DNA of 64,000 nt from Tricholoma matsutake. Taxonomy: Eukaryota; Basidiomycota; Agaricomycetes; Agaricales; Tricholomataceae. Positions 30,348 to 42,600 of this stretch are shown here, one piece after another (positions within the stretch are counted from its first letter, which is position 1; the number at the start of each line of letters is the position of its first letter). Both the position numbers and the translations under genes were made by a program. The notes under the pieces are model-generated. The model was not told the origin of the DNA, searched no databases, and saw nothing but the letters and a program-made list of their open reading frames with translations. The DNA lies in contig AP026547.1 of assembly GCA_026075535.2 (NCBI GenBank), positions 7,130,001-7,194,000 of the forward strand. The letters run 5' to 3'.

Positions 30348-31838
30348 TAGTGTTTTAAGGTCTGGTTCGGTCTGGTTTTTCAACCCCAAAGTGGGTTAAC
30401 CGGGACCATAACTGGTCCAGACTGCAAGCCCAAGTGACATAGATGGTAACTGAACTGATAGGACCGGTCCTAATCGGTTTGGTTACAGTCCAGAAAACCG
30501 GTTTAGACTGGTTTTTGTCCCATTTTTTTGAGTATTAACTTAATTCTATTATATACTAAATAAAACTAATTACATTTACATGCTGCAAGCAGTTGCTCGC
30601 AGCCATGGTGTAAGAGAATGAAAAAGAAATAGAAAAAAGAAATAGAAATAGAAATAGAAAAAAACAAATTAAAAAACAAGAAAACAAGTCCACCCATGAG
30701 CAGGGGCTCGTGAGGCTGGATGGCAGTGCTGGGGAAGATATGTCAGTAGAAAACCACCCCTTCATTTTGTGTTTCGAGTGAGGGAGGGACGGGTGTTGCA
30801 TTGTCACTGTCTTGTGGTCCCTGTTCATCCTCGTCGTCATCCCCAATCGTTGTTGTCCTGCTTGTCATTCGTCGTCATCATTGTCCCTTACTCATTCATC
30901 GTCATCATCATTGTCCCCTACTCATTCGTCCTCATCGTTGTCCCCTGCTTGTCATTCATCATCATTGTTGTCGTCCCCTACTCATCATTTGTCATTGTTG
31001 TCATCCTCTGCTTGGCATTCATTGTCATTGTCGTCCCCTATTCGTTGTTCATCTTCATCGTCCTCCACTCATTGTTTGTCATTGTTGTTGTCCCCTGCTT
31101 GTCATTTGTCATTTGTTGTTGTTGCTGTCCCTCATTGTCCTCGTCTTCATTGTCCTCATCTCCTGCACCCACACCCCATGAGCAGTGGCTCGTGAGGCTG
31201 GAAGTGGGTGCCATGTCATCAGTGTTATAATGTGTTATAATATACATAGATTCTAAGAAACAAACAGGATAATAATTAGTTAAAATGAAAGGCAAAGAGT
31301 AAAAGATACTTACCTGGGGCACAAACAACAACAGATGTTGTTTGTGCCCCAGTTGTGGACAAGGCCATTGTTGTAGGGAGAGAAACCAAGTTGCGAAACA
31401 TGTTGTGGCTGGTGGCAATACAGTACAAATAAATATAAACATATAAACAAAAGATGTAAAGACATCAAAAACACGTAAATGAGAGTACATGTGACCATGC
31501 AAACAGGTGCAAATAGTCAGTGCTATTTAAACAGCTTACTTTTCCCTCTATTCATTTGGGTGTGCCCCAGTTTTTTATCTACGACATATGTAATTAGTAT
31601 ATAAATATATCTATTTGGTACTCTTATAGGGTATGTAATCTAAGTGTAAAAAGACCGGTTGTAAACCGGTTACAACTGGTCTTATAACGGTCTTCAAATG
31701 TTTTCAAAACGAGTGAACTGGCAACTGAACCGCAGTTTTGGTTACTCAATTTTTCAGACAAATGGACTGAACTGCAGCATGGACCATGGTTCAGTCTGGT
31801 TTGGTCTTCGGTCCTATGGACTGAACCTTCAAACACTA
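30348..31838 (-). mobile_element. H1: non-autonomous hAT-type element carrying the hairpin-intron module
   Basis: The ends are TAGTGTTTTAAGGTCTGG and, reversed, TAGTGTTTGAAGGTTCAG. The duplication CCTGTTGT is perfect (30340-30347 and 31839-31846). It sits inside gypsy-2 pol. On the minus strand it holds a 15-bp-stem hairpin (31316-31350), then a 61-bp intron (31253-31313: GTAAGT, TTAACTAAT, TTCTTAG). A GAGCAGTGGCTC palindrome and a minisatellite (30845-31130, units rich in TCATTCGTC and TTGTCCCCTA) follow. No transposase is present. Confidence 0.85.
31253..31350 (-). other. Hairpin-intron module in H1
   Basis: The stem is GGGGCACAAACAACA paired with TGTTGTTTGTGCCCC, perfect over 15 bp. The donor GTAAGT follows two bases after the 3' arm. 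Compared with GGGCCCAAAC in other copies, both arms have changed together. Confidence 0.65.
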
Positions 31839-32850
31839 CCTGTTGTGCATAGAAGTCCTTGATAAAACACTGATAAAAGTTGATAAAGCCCAAAAAGGTT
31901 CTTGTTCATGGGTGTAGGCCAACCTGTGACCCCATTTACCTTAACAGGATCCATCTCCACATGGCCCTCCAATATGATCAGACCCAAGTACTCGATTTTA
32001 GTCTTCTCAAACTCACACTTATCATGTAGGAGGTAGAGTTTGTGCTGTTGAAGCCTTTCAAGGACAAGGCACATGATTCAACAGTGTTCATTGATGTCAT
32101 GTGTGAAGATGAGAATGTCATCAAGATAGACACAGACAATGCCTTTGAGTATAAGGTCATGGAAGATATTGTTCATCATGGTCTGAAAGGTTGCAGGACT
32201 ATTAGTCAGACCAAAGAACATGACAAGTGGTTCAAAAAGACCATGGTTGGTATGAAAGGCTGCCTTCCACTCATCTCCTTCCTTTATCCACACATTACTG
32301 TAACCCCAGTGGATGTTGAGCTTGGTGAAGTATTGTGCCCCATGAAGCTGATTGACAAGTTCAGAAATGAGGGGTAATGGGTAGCGATTCTTGACTGTGA
32401 GTTCATTGAGCCTTCAATAATCTTGAACAGGTCTGAGTGAGCCATCCTTCTTCTTGACAAAGAAAAAGGGGGAGGCCATGGGTGACTTGGAGGGTCAGAT
32501 ACGGCCTGAAGCCAAGTGCTCATCAAGGAATTTATCAAGTTGTCATTGCTCTTCAGGGGACAGAGGATAGACCTTGCAGGAGGAAGGTGTTGCACCCAGA
32601 ATGAGCTTGATTGCATGATCCCAAGGTTTGCATCCTGGCAGAGAGTCAAAAGACTCCTTGGAAAATACATCCTCAAAATCATGAAGATAAGGGAGTACAG
32701 AATCAGCAAAGGACTTAGCAGTGTTATTTTTGTGGAAAGCTTCTGCAAGATGCTGGGAGATGTTTGATGTAGCACACACCTCATGTGATGGACTGTACCA
32801 ATGAGAGTTTTCTTCATGCGATGACTACACAATTTCTTTGAGAAGGATGT

Positions 32851-33255
32851 AGGAGGACAGTCCATGAGGGCAGGAGGGGCAACATCACTTGCAGAGCACC
32901 CCACATCATACAGGGTATCAGTCGATGGGCATCACCTGCTTGGCAAATATACATTCGTAAGCACCCCGTACTTCTCCAAGCAATGCTTCACACTTGAAGC
33001 ACTTCTCTTACACTTCCCCCGTGAGGGAAGTTTCTTTGTGGACATGTGGACATATCTTTTTTTTTTGCATTTACTTACTTGCCATGGACATCGAGCAACC
33101 CTGGACTGAACTTCTTTCTGTGACATCGGGCACTGCACCTACCGGACAATTCTACTTTCACATCCTCACTCCTCACATTGGAACCCTCATCTTCCAACTC
33201 CCCACTTACCTACTTCTCTACCCTTTTCTTTCTTTCTTTTTTAGGTTTTAGGTGT
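32851..33255. other. Unassigned sequence upstream of gypsy-2
   Basis: No gene is supported. A T-run (33055-33066) and a pyrimidine-rich tract (33215-33242) are present. It may be the remainder of gypsy-2 or the edge of another repeat. Confidence 0.3.
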
Positions 33256-33874
33256 ACCTCGAGAATATGAATGTCATTAGGCCCTTCTGACTGACATTTT
33301 GGGTCGTCGAAGGTGTCGTTTGCACTATTTTTCCACCCTCTCATGAGAATCCTAACATCACACCCTCACCCATTGGTCAAGTTTAAAGTCCATTTACCCA
33401 AGTCCAATGGGAAGAGGCCTGATAGTGGTGACACTCTTGCCTGCTTCTCTTAGCACTGTGTGCTCGCTCTCATGACTTTGCACTGTGTGCATGCACTAGT
33501 CACCATCATTTCACGCTGAAACTTAGTCCAGGCCACATAATGTGCCACGATCTCCTATTCCTAGTGAGATGTGTGAGTCGCAGAGACATTGTTGTTCCAG
33601 TGTCTCCCTGCTTCTCACTCTCTCCTAGGTAAGAGGTTCTCTCCTATGTTAGTCTCTCTACTTCTCACTCTCTCCTAGTGTCGTCTTGCTGTGTATTTGT
33701 TTATATTTTTGTACTCCCACCTCCCTCCACTCATTACATAATTGCTGCCTGCAACGAGAATATGAATGTCATTAGGCCCTTCTGACTGACCTTTTGGGTT
33801 GTTGAAGGTGTTGTTTGCCCTATTTTTCTGCCCTCTCATGAGAATCCTAACATCATGCCCTCACCCATTGGCCC
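33256..33874. repeat. Two 120-bp direct repeats flanking about 375 bp
   Basis: Positions 33260-33380 and 33753-33872 share GAGAATATGAATGTCATTAG through CACCCATTGG with only a few, mostly C/T, differences. The spacer is pyrimidine-rich (CTTCTCACTCTCTCCTAG twice). Whether these are short LTRs or a simple duplication is unclear. Confidence 0.6.
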
Positions 33875-34413
33875 CATATAAGGCAGGTGCTCCTGATATT
33901 TGTCATCATTTTTAATTGCCTCATATCTCACAAACCACTTGCCAGGTGAGTATAATTCCTTCACATTCAAATTCCTTGACCCAAAATACATCAGAAATCA
34001 ACTTGATATGCTTTTTTCAAATCCTGCAGCCCCCTTGCAAGTGTCCTGAGATGTTGTGTAGACCACAAAAATAGACAAAAAGCAACTTGATCAGGTTAGG
34101 TGGATGATTTGCCACATGGGCCACAAATTTGGAGATGACTATGAAGTGGACCACCAAGGATTTTACCAAGTAGCTACTAACACAGTTCTATATATTTTGA
34201 CTCTATGACACTGATATATATATTCTCTACTTCCCCAAATATTTTCAGAATTTTTGGGAAATCCTGTTGTGCCCTGCATCCCAAGATTTCAACATCACAT
34301 GCCTTTTAAGGAAACTGGCATTTTGGGGCCATCCCCAATCTTTGGGCATATTTTTGGAAATCACTATCACATTACTTCAGCTCCAGTTTTCTGCTGGTGA
34401 TGTGTCCCATACA
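33875..34413. other. Intergenic, no feature seen
   Basis: No gene, repeat or hairpin is recognised. It ends at the target site GGTAC of copia-1. Confidence 0.3.
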
Positions 34414-34418
34414 GGTAC

Positions 34419-34788
34419 TGTAGAAAGTCAATCCTAGCATATACAAGAATAAACTCAGTCGTTGTATAAGTGACTTTATTCATAATTACTGTACCTAGCG
34501 TATACAAGAATAAACTATAGGTACAGTAAGTAATCGTTCTCAACTAAGTAATAACATTGTTACTCACCTCAGTCATTGTATAAGTGACTGAGGTGGTCGT
34601 ACAACTATCTACTGTATATAAGTATCCTGTTAGACAAAGGAAAGAGTATCATAAAGGTATCCACTGTGTGGATCTGTACACGCATCTCAAAGGGGGCGCG
34701 CTAAATATAGCAGCCACATCAAAAAACATGCCGACGTCTGTATTTGGTAATACGGTGTTTGCAGACACTCATGGTGTATTTCTCAACA
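34419..34788 (-). repeat. copia-1 3' LTR
   Basis: On the minus strand it begins TGTTGAGAAATACACC and ends TTTCTACA. Confidence 0.92.
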
Positions 34789-34809
34789 CTCCTCACCGTG
34801 AAAATCTGG

Positions 34810-37800
34810 TTACCGAAGTCCCAGGAAATTGCGGAGGTAAGTGAATTGTTTGACGTCCAGAGCTTTTGTGAATAGGTCTGCAGCGTTCTCGTGGGTATTG
34901 ACATATGTGAGTTGCAGTTCGTTCAATTGGACGCGTTCGCGCAGGAAATGGTATTTTATGTCAACGTGTTTGACACAGGAATGGAGAAGAGGATCTTCAG
35001 ACAAGGACTTTGTTGCAGAATTATTGCAGTGAATTATGGTAGGGAGCAATTGTTGATGGTCAATGGATTTGAGTAGTGCTCATAACCAAATACACTCTTT
35101 GGCCATTTCGAAAGCTGCAATGTATTCTGCTTCACATGACAAAGTTGCAACAACCTTCTGTTTCCGTGCTGTCCAGGAAACGGTGCCAGAACCTAGGGAG
35201 CAAACATAACCACCAATGCTATGGTGTGTGTCAAGGCAGTTTGCCCAGTCGGAGTCGCTGAATGCTTGAAGGTTGATAGGGTGATTGCCTCCAAGGTAAA
35301 GTTTGAGATCTTTTGTACCCTTGAGGTAATGCACCAGTCTGATAGCCGTGCCCCAATGTTCAAAAGAATAACAATTGAGGTATTGGGAAAGTTGTTGAAC
35401 TGCATAGGAAATGTCGGGACAGGTTGATATGGCAAGATAAAGTAAACATCTGACCAATGATCGGTATGGAAGTTTATCGAGTTGATGTTGATCCTCCAAG
35501 GACATAGTTTGTTGATTCGAGCATTGTAATTTGGAACCCGGCTCTAGGGGCGCCGATATGGGGTGAGCGTCCTTTTGGCCAAACTGTTCAATTATTTTAT
35601 CAATCAAAGCAGTTTGTGAGAGTGCAATGGTTTGAGTGGCTTTATCCCAGGTGACGGCAATTCCAACAATGAAACGTGCCATGCCCAACTCTGAAATTGT
35701 CCATACTTGTCTCATCTGGTCTTTGAAGCGTTCATTTTCGTCTTTTGAATCTGCAATAGACAGATAATCGTCGACATGGACAGCTGCAATAATAATACCC
35801 AAGTCAGATTTTTGGTAATAAATGCAAGACTTGCATGACAGGCGGGTGAATCCCCATTCGATCATCTGGGCATTAAGCGTCTGGTTCCAAATGCGCCTGC
35901 TCTGCTTCATGCCATACAAACCGCGTTGGAGTTGCCATACCCAGTCTTCCTTCCCTGACTCTTCAAAACCTACGGGTTGTTGCATGTATTGTACCTTGTC
36001 ATCCGGTAGTAGTCCATAAAGAAACGTGGTCTTCACATCTATCTGTTGTGCGTCCCAGCCGAGAGAAGCTGCTAAATGTAAGAGTATTCTCCATGATTCC
36101 ATGCATGCAGTCGGTGAGGTAGTCTTGGTATAGTCCTTGCCATAAATCTGTTTGAAACCTTTGAAAACGAGGCATACTTTCCACCTTATGGCCTTCCCGG
36201 TCTCATCCTGCTTGATATGGAAAACTGGTTTCCCCTTTCGGATGTGTTTCCCTTGTGGTACGTCATTCTGGGGAATGAGCTTGTAGACGCCCATGTCTTT
36301 CAAGGATTTCAGTTCCTCCACATATCCCTCTCTCCATTGTTCTGCATCAATCGAATTCTTAGCCTCCTCCCATGTTCTGGGGTCGTCCTCGAATTGAAGA
36401 GATTCGGGATCAAAATCCGCCATTTCCGAGATCAGAGCGTGGAATTGATGCGCCTGATCACCGAGATCAAGGTTGCCAAGTGATTGACATAATTCTGCAA
36501 TGACGTCACGGTCATGATCGATCACTGGATCTGGATTGGCTGTTCAGGCAGCCACTGTCACCGCCCTATGTTCCCGTCGTGCTTCTTTAACTCGGGCCGC
36601 GCTCTCTCGAGATTCTTGAACAGCTGCTGTGGTTCTAGTGATAGCTAGTCCACCATTTGGATTCTTTTCTGTGGGGGTGGTGATGCGAGATGAATGGCGG
36701 GGTACGGGTTGAGGCGGCAGTAAGTGCTGTTCATTTAAATCACTGGTAACCTCATTGCTTGAATTGTTATTGATGGGTGGTTTGTCATCATCATCGTTAT
36801 CCAGGATTAAAGGATTGTGATTAGATCTCTCATCCCCGGGTTGATTGATATCTGTATTATCCCCTGGGATAGTGGGCACGGGTGGTGAGTGGCCATTGTG
36901 ACTTTCAAGAAACTGAACATGGTAAGAACTGTGGATTTTACGTGTCGCACAATTATAGCATCAATAAGATTTGGATTTCAGATCATACCCTACCAGTACG
37001 CATTCGATGGAGCATTCGAAGATTTTCGGGTTGTCCTTTTTGGGTATGAGTACAAAGGCGCAACACCCGATTTCTCGTAGATATGAGTAGTCAGGTTTTC
37101 ATTCAAACCATAGTTCCCAAGGGGTATATCCCTGCAGAGAATGGGTAGTAGTTTTGGCATGCAAATGAGATGCCGTGAGATAAAATTTGTCCCACAAATA
37201 AGCAGGTAAACCCGAATAGATCCACATTGTATGGGCTTTAGCCATCAATGTATGATGCATGCATTCGACGCGTCCAATATGTGCAGAGGTGTGGGGAGCA
37301 GTGGAACAATGATCGGTTCCCCGGGTCTTCAGCCAAGCTTCCATTTTGTGTGACTTCAACTCTCCGTTGTCAGTGATGTAAGTTCCAACTTTGAGTCCGG
37401 TCTCAGCTTCTCGGGCAAGTTCCCAAGCTTTTAATTCAGGAAACGAATCATCTTTGTTGCGAAGGGGTATTGACCAAGGAAAGGAAGTATAGTCGTCAAC
37501 AATATCCATTACGTATGAATTCCCAGTACGAGACTGCACGGCATGTGGCCCCGATAAATCTACCCATACCTTCTCCAACTTCCTAGTCACTCTATGGCCA
37601 GGTCCCTCCTCGCATTTCTTTGGAATAGGTGTTTTCGTCTGTTTTCCAAGAACACAAGATTCACATTTGGGTGGTTTTAGGGTGGATGTAATGGGCACAC
37701 CTGTGAGTGTCCCCTTCTTGGCCATGTCCCAGAGGGATTGGTAATTTGCGTGGCCAAGGCAACAATGCCATGTCTCCAAAGTAGGCAATTTGTGCATGGT

Positions 37801-39327
37801 GAAAGCGTGGTCGGCAGTGACAGCATGGAGATCGAGTGAGTATAGTTTCTTGGATAACTGTGATCCACATGCTATGAAAACACCAGTGGATTTATCCATG
37901 ATCCAGCACCCTAGGTTATCAAAATGTGTTACCACATTCAAATCGTCTGCCAACATGCCCATGGAAATAAGGTGGACTGCCGAATGCGGGATGTAGAGCG
38001 CATTACATAAGGTGATTGATGTGCCCCGCGCTATCCTGAGTTTGATGTCACCAACGCCGATGGCGGCAATGGAAGTGCCTCCCACACCTTTGACAGAACA
38101 CAGTTGTGTTGGGCGAAGAGTGATGAAGTCGCCTTTGTTAGGGGAAATGTGTACAGTCGCCCCTGAATCCACAATGAATGGGTAGTCGTCCAGGGAAAGT
38201 TGGGATTGGCCAGTCTGATTGAGCGGTTCGACGGTGAGTGCATCTTTGGCAGATGCAGAGGTGTACTGATTCCAGTCGACAGTGACAGTCACCTCCTCCT
38301 CAATGACAACCCACCCTTTGTATTCCACTTCATCGATAGTGGCAGTAGGAATGGGATCACAAGCTAAACCAGCGAACTCCGGGCGCAAAATAGGGGATGG
38401 ATTAGTCTCAGAATTGATCATGACTGTAAATGCCCGCCCATTGATGTCCTTCACCATGACCGGGATTCTGGAAGTGTGGGACACCGATGATTTCTTCTCG
38501 AGTGCTAATTTATGGGCGGCTTTAGATTCCTCAATTGTTTTTCCTGCCATACCCCCCCCAGCCTTAATACAGTACTCCGTCATGTGCCCAGTCTTCTTAC
38601 AAACTGGGTTCCCACAAGTAGGGATGTTCGATGATTTTGTAGGCTTGGCACGAGCAGTGAGCACAACATGGGAACGTGAGTCGTTGTGTTGGTCATTTTC
38701 GAGTAGGGATTGTTTGTTCTCCAGGAACAAACGGATGTCCTTCAACCCATATGGAGAGGTGGCTGTGGAAGCAGTGATGTCATGGGAAATAATGGAATGT
38801 GTGTGTGGGAAATTATTGCTGAGGGAATTAAGGAGGGCGATACAACAAAGGAGGTCGGCTTTGATGTCGCCCATGGCAAATGTGCGTTCAATGAGGGTGC
38901 AGATCTTCTCCGCGGTTTCAGTGAGCGGGATGTCCTTTGTGCATTGTATGGAAAGTGCCTGTTGTAATAGCTAAACCTGACGGATGGGACCCTCTTTTTG
39001 ATGACGATCTTGAAGAGTCTTCCAGTTGACTTTGGGACCTTTCGTGATGTTGATAAAGGGGCATTCAGAGGGAGAAATGCTAGAAGCAATGAAAGTGTAC
39101 GCGAGGCGGGAATTGGCTTTCCAGTTCGCGAGGGCACATGTTTCAGTAGATGTGGGTGAAGGAATATTGCCAGTAACATATTCATAAAGACTGTTCAAGG
39201 AAAGAGCAATAGTGATTTCCTTGCACCATTCTTTGTAGTTAGATTTGAGCTTGTCTAGCTTCTCTCTGGAATATTGAACTGATAGTTTGATGAGGGAGAT
39301 AGAAGGCGGGCTGGATTCAGTAGTCAT
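34810..39327 (-). pseudogene. copia-1 Gag-Pol polyprotein with five nonsense codons
   Basis: One frame of about 1,505 codons runs from an ATG at 39327 (MTTESS, also conserved in copia-2; an upstream ATG at 39480 is less likely) to a stop at 34810. Five codons interrupt it: TAG at 38971-38973, and TGA at 37099-37101, 36961-36963, 36544-36546 and 35080-35082. Domains in order are: Gag; a CCHC-like knuckle (CGNPVCKKTGHMTEYC); protease (DSGATVH); a GAG-pre-integrase zinc region (WHCCLGHANYQSL); integrase (VDLSGPH, ITDNGEL); reverse transcriptase (VHVDDYLSIA); and RNase H (DSDWANCLD, SCEAEYIA, THENAADLFTKAL). No frameshift is needed. The four TGA codons are easily explained by CGA; the TAG aligns with CAG in copia-2. 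Confidence 0.9.
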
Positions 39328-39545
39328 GGTAATAATTTCCGAGGAGAAAGTACAGGGGGGGGGGTAGCAAGCCAGGGGGCGTTGAAAGACAAAGGTAAGA
39401 AGGGGGGGCGTGTCGGGAATCCCGATTCCATTAAGTCGTGATCTGAGATCTAAGTGATTGGACCAATCAAAGGATGACATAGTAGCGTCGAGTGGCTAGG
39501 AGATTTTCTACTGTTGATCAAATGTGACAGGAGTGGCCCATAACC

Positions 39546-39915
39546 TGTAGAAAGTCAATCCTAGCATATACAAGAATAAACTCAGTCATTGTATAAGTGA
39601 CTTTATTCATAATTACTGTAACTAGCGTATACAAGAATAAACTATAGGTACAGTAAGTAATCATTCTCAACTAAGTAATAATATTGTTACTCACCTCAGT
39701 CATTGTATAAGTGACTGAGGTGGTCGTACAACTATCTACTGTATATAAGTATCCTGTTAGACAAAGGAAAGAGTATCATAAAGGTATCCACTGTGTGGAT
39801 CTGTACACGCATCTCAAAGGGGGCGCGCTAAATATAGCAGCCACATCAAAAAACATGCCAACATCTGTATTTGGTAATACGGTGTTCACAGACACTCACG
39901 GTGTATCTCTCAACA
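39546..39915 (-). repeat. copia-1 5' LTR
   Basis: It is the partner of 34419-34788. On the minus strand it is the upstream LTR and should carry the promoter. Confidence 0.92.
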
Positions 39916-39920
39916 GGTAC

Positions 39921-40509
39921 TTCTTTGGCACATAACAGATTAGCAGTAAGTGGCATCATTCATCAGAAAAGTGGCAAGTGGCCGACTTCCTGACCTGGTA
40001 CAGTATGTAATCAGGTACTGGGTCAAGCAGAGTACTGGGTCACCCACCTTGTTTGACATCCACACAACCTTTCTCTTCAACTCCTTTTGCAGTCTCAACT
40101 TGGTCTCAACCCATGGTTCAGCCCCTGCCTCCTACCCAATAATGCTCAATATTCAACCACTGTAAGTACAACATTGCTGCATCCCTCCCATAACACCTCC
40201 CCCTTTCCATAAATGTGAACTCAACCACCAACATGGCCTCCCAACCCTAAATAAGTGTTTTGTGTAATGCCTTTCTTACTGACAAGTTTCTAGGTTATAT
40301 TTTCTATGTACAATGACAATGCAGCCCATTCACCCCATTCAAATGGGATGTGAGGGGTTTGTTTATGCCTAGCATGACCCCAGGCAGGTGCTGTGAGCTG
40401 CGGGTACAAGGTAAGCATCTGCTACCCCTATATTCCTGCTATGTCACTACTACTTTGAAATAGGTAAAGCCTAAGGGATCTAGCACCTGCCACTACCACT
40501 GCAAGCTAC
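39921..40509. other. Flank of copia-1 and start of an older module-family repeat
   Basis: From about 40320 the sequence parallels element A (CCATTCAAATGGGATGTGAG, then TACAAGGTAAGCATCTGC). It continues at 41835 when H2 is removed. No gene is seen. Confidence 0.45.
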
Positions 40510-40517
40510 AGCTCACA

Positions 40518-41826
40518 TATGTTTGAAAGTCTGGGTTCACGCAACCAGAAAAAAACTGAAACTGAGCTGAACTGAACCATGGTCTGGTCATTTTATGGTT
40601 GCAGTTGCCTCAGATTCTGCTGGTGATTGGTTGCAGTTCTAATGATTGTATACTTATTTAACACCAATGAAAACCAGTTGTCGTCAGTTGCAACTGGTTT
40701 AATACATACTATATACCTTATTATACCTACTTATATAATAACTAATATAAAGTGATAATGGGGCCATGCCCAAGGAAAGAAAAGCATAAAAAGTATGGGT
40801 TTATATACCCTCAGGCTGCACACAGACTGCTTGGTCATATTTGTGCAACCCAAACAAAAAAGTGGTGCCACTTGCAAACACCACAATCAACAACATGTCA
40901 CCCACCAACCACCAACCACACATCACCCACCAAACACCACCATCCATTGCTGACAATGACAACTGGACAGAACAAACACAAAACAGGCCCAACCAATGCC
41001 AGTCATCATTTGGGCCCAGGTATGTTTTTCTTTCATTATTATTTTTCTTTCATTAACTAATAGTTTCATTTTGAATTTATAGGTTCTTTCTTTTGACAAT
41101 GTAGTCATCCAACCACCAACCCACAGAGTTACTACCCCAACACAGCACCACCACCCAGCCTACAAGCCACTGCTCATGGGGGGAGATGGGGGTGCTGACA
41201 GAGGAATGATGACAGGAGCCACCACTGACAATGACAATGATATGGCAGTGGTGCCACATCACAACTGCCCACCACCAATATCAAGAATGACAACAAATAC
41301 AATGATGTGGCACTGCCACCACATCACCAACACTCGCTGGCAATGCCAACAATGACAATGAGGTAGCAAGCGACAACACCAATGCCAATGCCACTGACAC
41401 CTGACAATGATGCCAGCCCCTCTTGCTCCAAATGTGGGAGGTTTTTTCTTTTCCTTTGATTTATGTGCAAGCTGACCTCCCCTCCTCACACATACTGTGA
41501 GGTAGGGGGGTTTTCTTAGTTCTTTTTTAATTTTATTATCTACATGCTACTTGCAGGCTCCTGCTTGTGAGCACCTTTATTTTACTTTAGAATATTATTA
41601 GTATGTATAAAATTATGTAGATAATGTCAGTTCTCAAGTCTGTCGACAACCAGTTGTGGTCAAACTGACTATAACTGGTGGTCAGACTGGACTGGACTGC
41701 AGAGAACTGACTTCATGCAGTCCCATCTGGTTTTATTTAGTTTTTGAATGTAATCAAACTGGTTGCAGTTCTGGTTCTGTCCTAAAATGGAAAAAAAAAC
41801 AGACTGAACCAGACCTTTAAACACTA
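40518..41826 (+). mobile_element. H2: non-autonomous hAT-type element carrying the hairpin-intron module
   Basis: The right end, reversed, is TAGTGTTTAAAGGTCTGG; the left end is a decayed TATGTTTGAAAGTCTGG. The duplication AGCTCACA is perfect (40510-40517 and 41827-41834). It contains Pro/His/Thr-rich exon-like sequence, an inverted repeat (40986-41017), a 63-bp intron and a GCCACTGCTCATGGGG palindrome near 41165. Hairpin-plus-T units lie near 41437 and 41478. The family matches H1 and H3. Confidence 0.85.
40986..41082 (+). other. Hairpin-intron module in H2
   Basis: The hairpin GGCCCAA...TTTGGGCC (40986-41017) is followed two bases later by donor GTATGT (41020). The branch point TTAACTAAT and acceptor TTATAG (41082) complete a consistent 63-bp intron. 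Confidence 0.65.
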
Positions 41827-41834
41827 AGCTCACA

Positions 41835-42600
41835 GGGTGGATCATTGGTAGATGATGGGATTGAGAGATGACAGGGACAGGGACCACCTGACTAACAACA
41901 AGAAGAAGGGATGGACAGGAAAATGATTATGGCCCACCACCACTGCAAGCAACTGCTCACAGAGTGAATGGGGGGTGTGAGGACAGATGACAGCAAAATG
42001 AGGATGGGGACAGGATGACGAGGTACTGCCACCACTGTGAGTGACTGCTTGTGGGATAGAACATGGAAAGTGGGCAGAACAACAACAATGGCAACTACAA
42101 GATGGAGCAGGGACATCAATGCAGACAGGACCCAGCACCCCCCACTGCATGACAACCACAACAGTGAGAATGATGATGGCCACCACCATCAACCACATCA
42201 CCCAAACCACTGCCATGAGCAACTGCTCATGGGGTGGTAACAGGGAGCACAAGGTCAGGGACGATGGGGAGAGGAAAAGGGAGGAGGCACAACAATGATG
42301 AAGGGATGATAGGCATGAACAGCACCCCTCCACCCTGCTGTGAGCGACTGCTTGTGGGGTTGGAAACAGGGAGCAATGATGATGGGAACAGGAGCAAGAC
42401 AGACGAGAGGACAACAACAACAACAACAACAATGATAGCGACAGGAATGATGGCAGCTGCATCGACCCCCTCCCCAGGTGGAATTTTCTTTTCCTTTTCT
42501 TTCTTTTTTCGGTTTCAATTAATATGTTGCTTGCCCCCCTTGCATTTGAGTGAGGGAGTTTTTTGATGTATCTAATTGTGTAGTACCTTGTTAATTCATT
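41835..42600 (+). repeat. Older module-family repeat with palindromes
   Basis: GAGCAACTGCTCATGGGG (around 42217) and looser copies (42041, 42340) alternate with GA- and ACA-rich low-complexity DNA. Hairpin-T sequences near 42470 and 42535 recall the ladder of element A. Open frames here follow simple repeats, so no gene is called. Confidence 0.5.

Larger units (their letters stand above)
28300..32850 (-). pseudogene. gypsy-2: decayed chromovirus pol
   Basis: Read on the minus strand, the remnant covers reverse transcriptase (from about 32780, with YLDDILIF at 32095-32125), RNase H, integrase and a C-terminal chromodomain (about 28380-28540). It is split by the H1 insertion (30348-31838). Frames are broken between 31850-32080 and around 29360. 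It is clearly a sister of gypsy-1 but has His, Cys, Gln or Trp at many Arg positions. Protease and Gag are not recognisable upstream. The element is dead and much older than gypsy-1. Confidence 0.9.
34419..39915 (-). mobile_element. copia-1: full-length Ty1/copia retrotransposon
   Basis: LTRs of 370 bp (34419-34788 and 39546-39915) differ at a few C/T or G/A sites. The target GGTAC is duplicated at 34414-34418 and 39916-39920. On the minus strand, the internal sequence starts GGTTATGGGCCACT (candidate primer-binding site, shared with copia-2) and ends ACGGTGAGGAG (polypurine tract). One frame holds Gag, protease, integrase, reverse transcriptase and RNase H, with integrase before RT as in copia. 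Confidence 0.93.

Noticed and set aside
30769..31230. Overlapping open frames rich in Val/Ile/Ser/Leu
   Set aside because: They come from the minisatellite inside H1 and are open in three frames at once.
41842..42566. Long open frames in both directions
   Set aside because: They are low-complexity products of GA/ACA repeats and palindromes in a transposon remnant.
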